Shown here: in pieces, positions 27,050 to 34,696 of the stretch
Layout: every line of letters begins with the position of its first letter
Position numbering within the stretch: position 1 is the stretch's first letter
From: Tenacibaculum sp. 1_MG-2023
GTDB lineage: Bacteria > Bacteroidota > Bacteroidia > Flavobacteriales > Flavobacteriaceae
DNA length: 64,000 nt
Assembly: GCF_030547425.1 (NCBI RefSeq)
Contig: NZ_JAUORH010000001.1
Span: 186,001-250,000, forward strand
Direction: 5' to 3'
The notes under the pieces: model-generated
The model's database searches: none
What the model was told of the DNA's origin: nothing
Seen by the model: only the letters and a program-made list of their open reading frames with translations
Program-made: the position numbers and the translations under genes

Positions 27050-27109
27050 ATGCATTGGAAAGATCTTTTAGCGCATTTAAAATTCATGATAAAACGGAAT
27101 CCGGAGTAG
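27050..27109 (+). CDS. Possible 19-residue leader peptide
   Basis: A short ORF reading MHWKDLLAHLKFMIKRNPE starts about 20 bases after the predicted transcription start and stops at TAG. Two hairpins follow before hmgA: TATTGT-TTTT-ACAATA (27138-27153) and GTTAATT-GTAT-AATTAAC (27185-27202). Its place suggests a leader peptide or small protein. Whether it is translated is unknown, and it shows no run of a regulated amino acid. Confidence 0.3.
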   Translation: MHWKDLLAHLKFMIKRNPE

Positions 27110-27231
27110 CTATTGTTGTTTGATTTTGAGGTTTAGCTATTGTTTTTACAATAAGTAGAAATAATAGGCTAATAAAGAAAGAGAGTTAATTGTATAATTA
27201 ACGAATTGTTGAATAATCAAATTAATTAAAG
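27110..27231 (+). promoter_or_regulatory. Leader region with two hairpins before hmgA
   Basis: The AT-rich gap holds the hairpins TATTGT/ACAATA (27138-27153) and GTTAATT/AATTAAC (27185-27202). They could regulate read-through into the tyrosine-degradation operon. Nothing else recognised. Confidence 0.35.
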
Positions 27232-28389
27232 ATGCCTTTTTATCATAAATTAGGAAAAATTCCACACAAGCGACACATTCAGTTTCGTAAAGAAGATGGA
27301 AGTTTATATTACGAACAATTATTTGGTACAATTGGTTTTGACGGAATGTCAACCAATAGTTATCATGAATATAGACCAACGATGGTTAAAGAAATTCGGA
27401 AGCAATACTCTATTGCTCCGAAAGTAGCGAAAGAAAATAATATCCAATCGTATCGTTTTAGAGGTTTTCAAGTTCCACCAGAAAACGATTACTTACAAAG
27501 TAGAAAAGTAGTACTTACAAATTCTGATTGTAATATTATCTTATCGGCTCCAAAAGAATCTACTAAAGGCTATTTTTATAAAAATACGGATGCAGATGAA
27601 GTAATTTTTATTCATAAAGGAACAGGAAAATTACGCACAATGCTTGGGAACTTAGATTTCAAGTATGGAGACTATTTAGTAATTCCTCGCGGAGTTATTT
27701 ATAAATTGGATTTTGATACAGAAGATAACAGGTTGTTTATCGTAGAGTCGTATCGCCCAGTGTACACTCCAAAAAGATATCGTAACTGGTTTGGTCAATT
27801 GTTAGAACACTCGCCATTTTGTGAGCGTGATATTCGCAGGCCAGAAGAGCTTGAAACACATAACGAAAAAGGAGATTTCATTATCAATGTAAAAAAGCAA
27901 AACGAAATTATTGAAATGGTATATGCAACACACCCTTTTGATGTTGTTGGATATGACGGGTATAACTATCCATATGCTTTTTCAATTCATGATTTTGAAC
28001 CAATAACAGGGCGTATTCACCAACCGCCACCAGTACACCAAACATTTGAAACAGATGCTTTTGTAATTTGTAGTTTTGTTCCGAGGTTATATGATTATCA
28101 TCCAGAATCAATTCCTGCACCATACAATCATAGTAATATTGATTCTGACGAAGTATTGTACTACGTAGATGGAGATTTTATGAGTAGAAACGATATAGAT
28201 GCAGGTCATATCTCGTTACATCCAGCAGGAATTCCACATGGTCCACACCCAGGAGCTGTAGAAAGAAGTATTGGAGAAACAGTAACTGAAGAATTAGCGG
28301 TAATGGTAGATACTTTTAAGCCTTTAAAAGTAACTGAAGAAGCTATGAAAATAGCAGATGAAGATTATTATAAATCTTGGCTAGAGTAA
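27232..28389 (+). CDS. hmgA: Homogentisate 1,2-dioxygenase
   Basis: A 385-residue cupin-type non-haem iron dioxygenase. It opens the aromatic ring of homogentisate to maleylacetoacetate in tyrosine and phenylalanine degradation. Family-typical runs are PFYHKLGKIPHKRHIQFRK at the start, HKGTGKLRTMLG, and the region HPAGIPHGPHPGA near residue 330, which holds iron-binding histidines. Followed by hpd on the same strand, the enzyme that makes its substrate. Confidence 0.94.
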   Translation: MPFYHKLGKIPHKRHIQFRKEDGSLYYEQLFGTIGFDGMSTNSYHEYRPTMVKEIRKQYSIAPKVAKENNIQSYRFRGFQVPPENDYLQSRKVVLTNSDCNIILSAPKESTKGYFYKNTDADEVIFIHKGTGKLRTMLGNLDFKYGDYLVIPRGVIYKLDFDTEDNRLFIVESYRPVYTPKRYRNWFGQLLEHSPFCERDIRRPEELETHNEKGDFIINVKKQNEIIEMVYATHPFDVVGYDGYNYPYAFSIHDFEPITGRIHQPPPVHQTFETDAFVICSFVPRLYDYHPESIPAPYNHSNIDSDEVLYYVDGDFMSRNDIDAGHISLHPAGIPHGPHPGAVERSIGETVTEELAVMVDTFKPLKVTEEAMKIADEDYYKSWLE

Positions 28390-28408
28390 TTCAGTATATT
28401 AATGTGAC

Positions 28409-28441
28409 AATTTGAAAATGTGTCAATTCAATTTTCAAATT
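28409..28441. repeat. Inverted repeat between hmgA and hpd
   Basis: AATTTGAAAAT (28409-28419) and ATTTTCAAATT (28431-28441) form a stem with an 11-base loop; a third copy of the ATTTTCAAA motif follows at about 28454. The spacer may lower hpd expression relative to hmgA or be a degenerate intergenic repeat. Confidence 0.5.
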
Positions 28442-28473
28442 AATTAATTATCAAATTTTCAAAATAGAGAGAA

Positions 28474-29634
28474 ATGTCAAAAGAAATAAAATCGGTAAAC
28501 TACGGTTTAGAAAAAATATTTGAAGGAGCACAAGACTTCTTACCACTTTTAGGAACAGATTATGTAGAATTTTACGTAGGTAATGCAAAACAAGCAGCGC
28601 ATTTTTACAAAACAGCTTTTGGTTTCCAATCGTATGCATACAAAGGTTTGGAAACAGGTTCTACAGAAGAAGTAAGTTATGTGTTAAAACAAGATAAAAT
28701 CAAATTAATTTTAACAACACCATTAAACAGTAAATCTCCAATTAATGATCATATTGTAAAACATGGTGATGGAGTTAAAGTGGTGGCACTTTGGGTTGAG
28801 GATGCAAGAAAAGCGTATGAAGAAACAACATCTCGTGGAGCAAAATCATATATGGAGCCAACTGTTGAAACAGACGAACATGGAGAAGTGGTAAGAGCTG
28901 GGATTTACACGTACGGAGAAACTGTGCATATGTTTGTTGAGCGTAAAAACTACAACGGAACATTTTTGCCAGGTTTTAAAGAGTGGAAATCAGATTATAA
29001 TCCACCAGCAGCAGGATTAAAATATATCGACCACATGGTAGGTAATGTTGGTTGGAACCAGATGGATGTTTGGGTAAAATGGTACGAAGATGTAATGGGG
29101 TTTGAAAACTTTTTATCATTTGATGATAAGCAAATTCATACAGAATATTCAGCGTTAATGAGTAAAGTAATGTCTAACGGAAATGGAAGAATTAAATTTC
29201 CAATAAATGAACCAGCTGAAGGAAAAAAACGTTCTCAAATTGAAGAGTATTTAGATTTTTATGAAGGAGCAGGAGTACAACACATTGCGGTTGCTACTGA
29301 TGATATTATAAAAACAGTAAGCCAATTAAGGTCTCAAGGAGTAGAGTTTTTATCAACTCCACCAGAAGCATATTATAAAGCAGTTCCTGAAAGGTTAGAA
29401 GAATTTAGTCATGAATTGAGAGAAGATATTGAAAAGCTAAAATCTTTAGGAATTATGATTGATGCTGATGAAGAAGGATATTTATTACAAATCTTCACAA
29501 AACCAGTAGAAGATCGCCCAACTTTATTTTTCGAAATTATTCAAAGAATGGGAGCTCGCGGATTTGGAGCAGGAAACTTTAAAGCATTGTTCGAATCAAT
29601 TGAAAGAGAACAACAATTAAGAGGAACTTTATAG
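28474..29634 (+). CDS. hpd: 4-Hydroxyphenylpyruvate dioxygenase
   Basis: A 386-residue vicinal-oxygen-chelate protein with two glyoxalase-like halves. It converts 4-hydroxyphenylpyruvate to homogentisate. The second half carries the iron site: the His in KYIDHMVGNV, the His in GVQHIAVATDDI and the Glu in LFFEIIQRMG. The C-terminal RGFGAGNFKALFESIEREQ is typical of HPPD. It forms a pathway pair with hmgA upstream. Confidence 0.95.
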   Translation: MSKEIKSVNYGLEKIFEGAQDFLPLLGTDYVEFYVGNAKQAAHFYKTAFGFQSYAYKGLETGSTEEVSYVLKQDKIKLILTTPLNSKSPINDHIVKHGDGVKVVALWVEDARKAYEETTSRGAKSYMEPTVETDEHGEVVRAGIYTYGETVHMFVERKNYNGTFLPGFKEWKSDYNPPAAGLKYIDHMVGNVGWNQMDVWVKWYEDVMGFENFLSFDDKQIHTEYSALMSKVMSNGNGRIKFPINEPAEGKKRSQIEEYLDFYEGAGVQHIAVATDDIIKTVSQLRSQGVEFLSTPPEAYYKAVPERLEEFSHELREDIEKLKSLGIMIDADEEGYLLQIFTKPVEDRPTLFFEIIQRMGARGFGAGNFKALFESIEREQQLRGTL

Positions 29635-29730
29635 ACTAAGATAGATAATAGAAAAAAGGGAAAAGAAAATAGATAGTTAGACTGTCTGTTTTCTCTTTTC
29701 TCTTTTCTTTTTTCTCAAAAAAACAAGAAA
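29635..29730. repeat. Purine/pyrimidine mirror hairpin between hpd and TDO gene
   Basis: A run of A/G (AGAAAAAAGGGAAAAGAAAA near 29650) faces a run of C/T (TTTTCTCTTTTCTCTTTTCT near 29690-29710) around a short centre, giving a long imperfect hairpin ending in T-rich DNA. It could terminate part of the hmgA-hpd transcript. Confidence 0.5.
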
Positions 29731-30648
29731 ATGAGTAAAGAAGAAATATTAAAAGCAATAGAAGAAAAATACGATAAGTTAGGAGTTCCTGTCGAAGCAA
29801 TGTTGGAAGGGTTGCTCTGGAGTGAACCCATAACTTACTGGGATTATATACAAACAGATGCACTTTTAGGGTTGCAAATTCCTAGAACCACATTACCAGA
29901 TGAAATGGTTTTTATCATGTATCACCAAGTAAATGAATTATTATTTAAAATGATATTGTGGGAAATTGAACAAGTAGCAAAATCCTCTGAAATTTCACCA
30001 GAAAAATTCTCAAAGCACTTAATGCGTGTTAGTCGTTATTTTGATATGCTATGTAGTTCTTTTACAGTTATGGGTGATGGAATGGATGTAGAGCAATACT
30101 TAAAATTCCGAAATACACTAACACCAGCAAGTGGATTTCAAAGTGCACAATACCGTAAGATTGAGTTCGCATCTACAGATCTTATCAATTTAATAGATGC
30201 TCGTTATCGAGATACAATAGATAGAAATTCATCGTTTAAAAACGCCTATGACCATCTATATTGGCAAGCAGCTGGTAAAAACTATAATACAGGTCAAAAA
30301 ACAACTTTATTAACGTTGTTTGAGAAAAAATATATGGGTGATTTTATTGATTTTATGGAAGATTATAATGATTGTAATCTTTCAAAAAAATTCCAGCAAC
30401 TACCTAAAGAAGTTCAAGAAAATGAAGAATTAATCAAAGCAATGCGACATTACGATTATACAGTAAATGTAAAATGGGTAATGGCTCACTACAATGCAGC
30501 AGGAAAATATTTGGGAGGAAGTGATGGTGATTTGGAAGCAACGGGAGGAAGCAATTGGCGTAAATATTTGCATCCGAAGTATCAAAGAAGAATTTTCTTC
30601 CCATATCTATGGAGTAAAGAAGAGTTGAAAAATTGGGGAACTTTTTAA
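29731..30648 (+). CDS. Tryptophan 2,3-dioxygenase family protein
   Basis: A 305-residue haem dioxygenase family protein. Visible family features are MYHQVNELLFKMILWEIEQ, SGFQSAQYRKIEF, and the C-terminal AHYNAAGKYLGGSDGDLEATGGSNWRKYLHPKYQ with the haem-side histidine and the TGGS loop. TDO opens the indole ring of tryptophan to N-formylkynurenine. The neighbouring genes degrade tyrosine, so the cluster serves aromatic amino acid breakdown. Substrate choice is inferred from the family. Confidence 0.88.
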   Translation: MSKEEILKAIEEKYDKLGVPVEAMLEGLLWSEPITYWDYIQTDALLGLQIPRTTLPDEMVFIMYHQVNELLFKMILWEIEQVAKSSEISPEKFSKHLMRVSRYFDMLCSSFTVMGDGMDVEQYLKFRNTLTPASGFQSAQYRKIEFASTDLINLIDARYRDTIDRNSSFKNAYDHLYWQAAGKNYNTGQKTTLLTLFEKKYMGDFIDFMEDYNDCNLSKKFQQLPKEVQENEELIKAMRHYDYTVNVKWVMAHYNAAGKYLGGSDGDLEATGGSNWRKYLHPKYQRRIFFPYLWSKEELKNWGTF

Positions 30649-30736
30649 ACTCTAGTAACAAGAAGATAAAAGAAGCATAATGTTCTGTTAAACAGTTTTT
30701 TTAATTTTTGGAATGGTAATTGTCTATCAATTTTTA

Positions 30737-30744
30737 TAAGTTTG
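30737..30744 (+). promoter_or_regulatory. -7 element immediately before the DUF3108 gene
   Basis: TAAGTTTG matches TAnnTTTG and ends 6 bases before ATG 30751. If it is used, the transcript would be leaderless or almost so. No -33 box at the ideal distance. Confidence 0.4.
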
Positions 30745-30750
30745 AACATT

Positions 30751-31527
30751 ATGAGAAAAAGAATATTGTTTTTTACATTTTTAATCGTTGCACAAAGTTT
30801 TTTTGCACAAAGTCAACCAAAAGCATACAAAAGCGGAGAGTGGCTTCGGTTTGATATGAGTTACAGTGGTTTTTTAAAAGCAGGAACAGCTGTTTTACAA
30901 CTAAAAGAGAAGAACCTAAATAACCAAAAAGTACTACATGCTATAGGAACAGGTAAAACAACTGGTGTTATTAGTTGGTTCTTTAAAGTTGATGATAGAT
31001 ATGAAAGTTACTTTGGAATTGATAAAGTACAGCCTTATTTATTTAAAAGGAAAATAGATGAGGGCGGACATAAAAAAAATCGACATATAACCTTTAATCA
31101 CAAGAAAAAAACAGCGTACGTTCAAGATTTCCGTAAACAAAAAGATACGTTAATTTCTATTAAGTCTCCTCAAGATATGATTTCTACGTTTTATTTTTTA
31201 AGAAGTCAGAATACAAAAAAATTAAGAAAAGGAGATGAAATTAAACTTGATATGTTTTTTGATAATAAAAGCTACCCATTTAAATTACGGTTTTTAGGCT
31301 ATGAAACATTAAAAACAAAATTTGGTAAAGTAAAAACACAAAAATTTAGACCATTAGTACAAGCAGGTAGAGTTTTTAAGGCAAAAGAAAGTGTTACCAT
31401 TTGGATTTCAGCGGATGATAATAAAGTACCAATAAAAATGAAAGCTTCCCTAGCAGTAGGTTCACTACGTGCAGAATTAGATGCTTATAAAGGGTTAGCA
31501 AATCCTTTTGAAGTAATAGTTGATTAA
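30751..31527 (+). CDS. DUF3108 exported protein
   Basis: A 258-residue protein with a signal peptide (MRKRILFFTFLIVAQSFFAQ) and a DUF3108-like beta-rich domain (EWLRFDMSYSGFLKAGTAVLQL, GKTTGVISWFFKVDDRYESYFG, KESVTIWISADDNKVPIKMKA). I chose ATG 30751; an in-frame TTG 9 bases earlier lies in the -7 element. Function of the family unknown; periplasmic or outer-membrane location is likely. Confidence 0.78.
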   Translation: MRKRILFFTFLIVAQSFFAQSQPKAYKSGEWLRFDMSYSGFLKAGTAVLQLKEKNLNNQKVLHAIGTGKTTGVISWFFKVDDRYESYFGIDKVQPYLFKRKIDEGGHKKNRHITFNHKKKTAYVQDFRKQKDTLISIKSPQDMISTFYFLRSQNTKKLRKGDEIKLDMFFDNKSYPFKLRFLGYETLKTKFGKVKTQKFRPLVQAGRVFKAKESVTIWISADDNKVPIKMKASLAVGSLRAELDAYKGLANPFEVIVD

Positions 31528-31586
31528 AAAAATGATATAAGCTGTTTAAGAATTGTTAAAGTGGGAGGAAAAATAGTATTTATTTG

Positions 31587-31594
31587 TACTTTTG
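31587..31594 (+). promoter_or_regulatory. -7 element of the M23 lipoprotein gene
   Basis: TACTTTTG matches TAnnTTTG, 30 bases before the TTG start at 31625. It covers the first TTG of the longer reading frame (31592), which argues against that earlier start. Confidence 0.5.
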
Positions 31595-31624
31595 CGCATA
31601 AACTCAAATCTAAAGCAGCTTTTT

Positions 31625-32905
31625 TTGAAAAAACTCATTCTTACATTCATTATTTTATGTCTTTTCCTTTCGTGTAAAGAAGAAAAGAAAGTTGTCGTAC
31701 AAGAACCAGTTAAAGTTGAAAAACCGAAACCTGTTATAGTTTATGGTTTTAATTTAGATAACTATAAGGTTATTAACGATACTATTAAGAGTGGAGAAAG
31801 TTTTGGGGTTATTATGGATAGACACCATGTTATGTATCCAAAGATTAATGAAATAGCAACTAAAATTAAAGATACTTTCGATGTAAGGAGAATACGATCA
31901 GGAAAAGCGTATACAATCTTAGCTTCAAAAGATAGTTTAGATCAAGCAAAGGTTTTTATTTATAAGCATAACAAAGTAGAAGCTACAGTTATCGACTTTA
32001 AAGACTCAATAATATCTGCATATAAACATAGAAAAAAGATAAAAACTGTTGAAAAAGAAATAGCAGGTGAGATTTATTCTAATTTATCCATAACAATGGA
32101 TAGCTTACAATTAAAACCAACATTAACGAATACAGTTGCAGATATTTATGCATGGACTTTAGATTTTTATCGTTTGCAAAAAGGAGATACATTTAAGTTG
32201 ATTTTTGAAGAAAAGTTTATCAACGATACTACTTTTGTTGGATACGGTAAGGTTAAAGCAGCTATATTCAAGCACAATGGGGAAGATTTGTATGCGTATA
32301 GATTTGTTGCCGATTCGATAAAAAAAATTCCTGAATATTACGATCAAGACGGGAACATGCTACGAAGAGCATTTTTAAAATCACCAATTAAATTCCAGTA
32401 TCGAATTTCTTCACGATATAATTTAAGAAGAAGGATTAAGTTATATGGTAATAGGATAAGAGCTCATAAAGGAACTGATTTTGCTGCCAGATATGGAACG
32501 GAAATTATGTCTACCGCAAGCGGAACAGTTGTTGAGTCTGCAAGGAGAGGTGGTAATGGAAATTATGTAAAAGTAAAACATAATAGTACCTATACGACTC
32601 AATACTTACATATGAAAAGGCGAAAAGTTAGAGTTGGTGAGTATGTAAAGCAAGGAGATATTATAGGTTGGGTAGGTATGACAGGTAACACTAGTGGACC
32701 TCACGTTTGTTATCGCTTTTGGAAAAATGGACGACAAGTAGATCCGTTTCGTGAAAAATTACCTTCGGCAGAACCTTTAGATCCAAACATTAAACCAACG
32801 TATTTAGAGTATATAAAACCATTAAAAAGACAATTAGATAGTATAAAATTGCCACAACCTGAACCACTTTCATTTAAAGAAAAAGAAATTTTAGCTACAA
32901 ATTAA
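31625..32905 (+). CDS. M23 family peptidase, lipoprotein
   Basis: A 426-residue protein. The TTG at 31625 gives a perfect lipoprotein signal (MKKLILTFIILCLFLSC), so it is preferred over the frame start at 31592. The C-terminal LytM/M23 domain has His281 and Asp285 (HKGTD) as zinc ligands and His329 (YLHM). The last motif, usually HxH, is His360-Val-Cys362 here, so the third zinc ligand position is cysteine. M23 enzymes cut peptidoglycan cross-links in the periplasm. Together with pgi, 2 bases downstream, it may form a short operon. Confidence 0.88.
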   Translation: MKKLILTFIILCLFLSCKEEKKVVVQEPVKVEKPKPVIVYGFNLDNYKVINDTIKSGESFGVIMDRHHVMYPKINEIATKIKDTFDVRRIRSGKAYTILASKDSLDQAKVFIYKHNKVEATVIDFKDSIISAYKHRKKIKTVEKEIAGEIYSNLSITMDSLQLKPTLTNTVADIYAWTLDFYRLQKGDTFKLIFEEKFINDTTFVGYGKVKAAIFKHNGEDLYAYRFVADSIKKIPEYYDQDGNMLRRAFLKSPIKFQYRISSRYNLRRRIKLYGNRIRAHKGTDFAARYGTEIMSTASGTVVESARRGGNGNYVKVKHNSTYTTQYLHMKRRKVRVGEYVKQGDIIGWVGMTGNTSGPHVCYRFWKNGRQVDPFREKLPSAEPLDPNIKPTYLEYIKPLKRQLDSIKLPQPEPLSFKEKEILATN

Positions 32906-32907
32906 TT

Positions 32908-34479
32908 ATGCCTTTACAAAATATTAACCCAACAGAAACTGCAGCTTGGGAAAAGTTAACAGAACATTTTAATGAAGCGAAAAATTATGAGTTAAAAGAA
33001 TTGTTTCGTAAGAATAAAAATAGGGAAGATGACTTTTCTATTTTATTAGATGAATTAAGTGTTGATTATTCTAAAAATAGAATAACTCAAGAAACAATCA
33101 ACTTGTTAATATCTTTAGCTGAAGAAGTTAAATTAAAAGAAGCTATAGAAAAATATTTTTCAGGGGACAAAATTAATGCTACAGAAAACAGAGCAGTATT
33201 ACATACAGCTTTAAGAAGTGGTTCAGATATACCTGTTTTTGTAGATGGAAAAGATGTAAAGCCTAAAATTAAAACAGCTTTACGAAAAATGAAAGCTTTT
33301 AGTAATAAAGTTATTTTAGGGAAATGGAAAGGGTATACAGGGAAGTCAATAACAGATATTGTTAATATAGGTGTTGGAGGTTCTGATTTAGGACCAAAAA
33401 TGGTCGTAGAAGCATTAAAGTTTTACAAGAATAAACTGAAGACACATTTTGTGTCAAATATAGATGGAGACCATGTTTCAGAAATTCTTAAAAAAATAAA
33501 TCCAGAAACAACACTTTTTATCATAGTTTCCAAAAGTTTTACAACTCAAGAAACAATTAATAATGCTAATACAATAAGAGATTGGTTTTTAGAGTCAGCA
33601 ACTGTTTTTGATGTTTCTAAACATTTCGTTGCAGTCTCTTGTAATACTAGAGCAGTTGATAATTTTGGCATTGATAAGAAAAACGTATTTCCAATGTGGG
33701 ATTGGGTTGGTGGTCGATTTTCACTTTGGTCAACTGTAGGATTGTCAATTTCTCTATCCATAGGTTTTGATAATTTTAATGAACTATTAAGAGGAGCTGA
33801 AAAAATGGATGACCATTTTAAGGCTGCTGATTTTGATAAAAATATACCAGTTATCTTAGCTCTTTTAAGTGTTTGGTATAATAATTTCTTTGATGCGGAA
33901 ACGGAAATGGTACTGCCTTATAGTGAATACTTGGAAAAACTTCCAGCATATTTACAACAAGCTGTGATGGAAAGTAATGGTAAAGGTGTTGATAGAAACG
34001 GAAAAGAAGTTAATTATGAAACAGGGACTATTGTTTGGGGAGGAACAGGTGTTAATTCACAACATGCCTTTATGCAATTGTTACATCACGGGACTAAATT
34101 AATACCTGTTGATTTTATAGGTTTTAAAGAGCCATTACATGATTTAGAAAATCATCATGAAGAATTGCTTGCAAATTATTTTGCTCAACAAGAAGCATTA
34201 GCTTATGGAAGAACTAAAGAAGAAGCACATTTAGACTTAAAAACAAATAATCAGTTAAATCAGATTAATAAGCTTTTACCATATAAGGTGTTTAAAGGGA
34301 ATCATCCCAGTAATTCAATATTCTTTAAAAAACTAACTCCTTTTTCTTTAGGAATGCTCTTGGCAATATTTGAGCATAAAATTTTTACTCAAGGTGTTAT
34401 ATGGAACATATTTTCATACGACCAATTTGGTGTAGAATTAGGAAAAGAATTAGCCAAAAAAAAACTCACTAACGATTAA
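32908..34479 (+). CDS. pgi: Glucose-6-phosphate isomerase
   Basis: A 523-residue enzyme of glycolysis interconverting glucose-6-phosphate and fructose-6-phosphate. Signatures include VNIGVGGSDLGPKMV, FIIVSKSFTTQET, the WDWVGGRFSLWSTVGLSI region, the catalytic Glu/His area ESNGKGVDRNG and GGTGVNSQHAFMQLLHHG, and C-terminal YDQFGVELGKELAK. Length fits bacterial Pgi. It directly follows the M23 lipoprotein gene. Confidence 0.96.
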   Translation: MPLQNINPTETAAWEKLTEHFNEAKNYELKELFRKNKNREDDFSILLDELSVDYSKNRITQETINLLISLAEEVKLKEAIEKYFSGDKINATENRAVLHTALRSGSDIPVFVDGKDVKPKIKTALRKMKAFSNKVILGKWKGYTGKSITDIVNIGVGGSDLGPKMVVEALKFYKNKLKTHFVSNIDGDHVSEILKKINPETTLFIIVSKSFTTQETINNANTIRDWFLESATVFDVSKHFVAVSCNTRAVDNFGIDKKNVFPMWDWVGGRFSLWSTVGLSISLSIGFDNFNELLRGAEKMDDHFKAADFDKNIPVILALLSVWYNNFFDAETEMVLPYSEYLEKLPAYLQQAVMESNGKGVDRNGKEVNYETGTIVWGGTGVNSQHAFMQLLHHGTKLIPVDFIGFKEPLHDLENHHEELLANYFAQQEALAYGRTKEEAHLDLKTNNQLNQINKLLPYKVFKGNHPSNSIFFKKLTPFSLGMLLAIFEHKIFTQGVIWNIFSYDQFGVELGKELAKKKLTND

Positions 34480-34500
34480 ATTTTAGTTAATCGTATTTCT
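34472..34500 (+). terminator. Terminator of pgi
   Basis: ACGATTAA (34472-34479) pairs with TTAATCGT (34487-34494), followed by ATTTCTTTTATATTTTT. The left arm contains the pgi stop codon. Confidence 0.65.
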
Positions 34501-34696
34501 TTTATATTTTTTAACTTATATATAGGTTTTGTTAATAATGCTGTTAGGAGGTAAAACATTGTAATTCAGTGTTTGAAATCGTTTTGTATGTATATTAGCG
34601 TCTTAAAGTATTGTTAAAACTTAACATTAAGTTAATATTAGCACTAATGAAAAGCAGGATATTTGCACCTGCATTTAATAACAATTAGATTAAAAA

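Noticed and set aside
27146..27379. Minus-strand reading frame of 77 codons overlapping hmgA
   Set aside because: It runs antisense through the start of hmgA and has no protein-like features.
31592..31624. M23 lipoprotein starting at TTG 31592
   Set aside because: This codon lies in the -7 promoter element, and the added 11 residues would precede a perfect lipoprotein signal.
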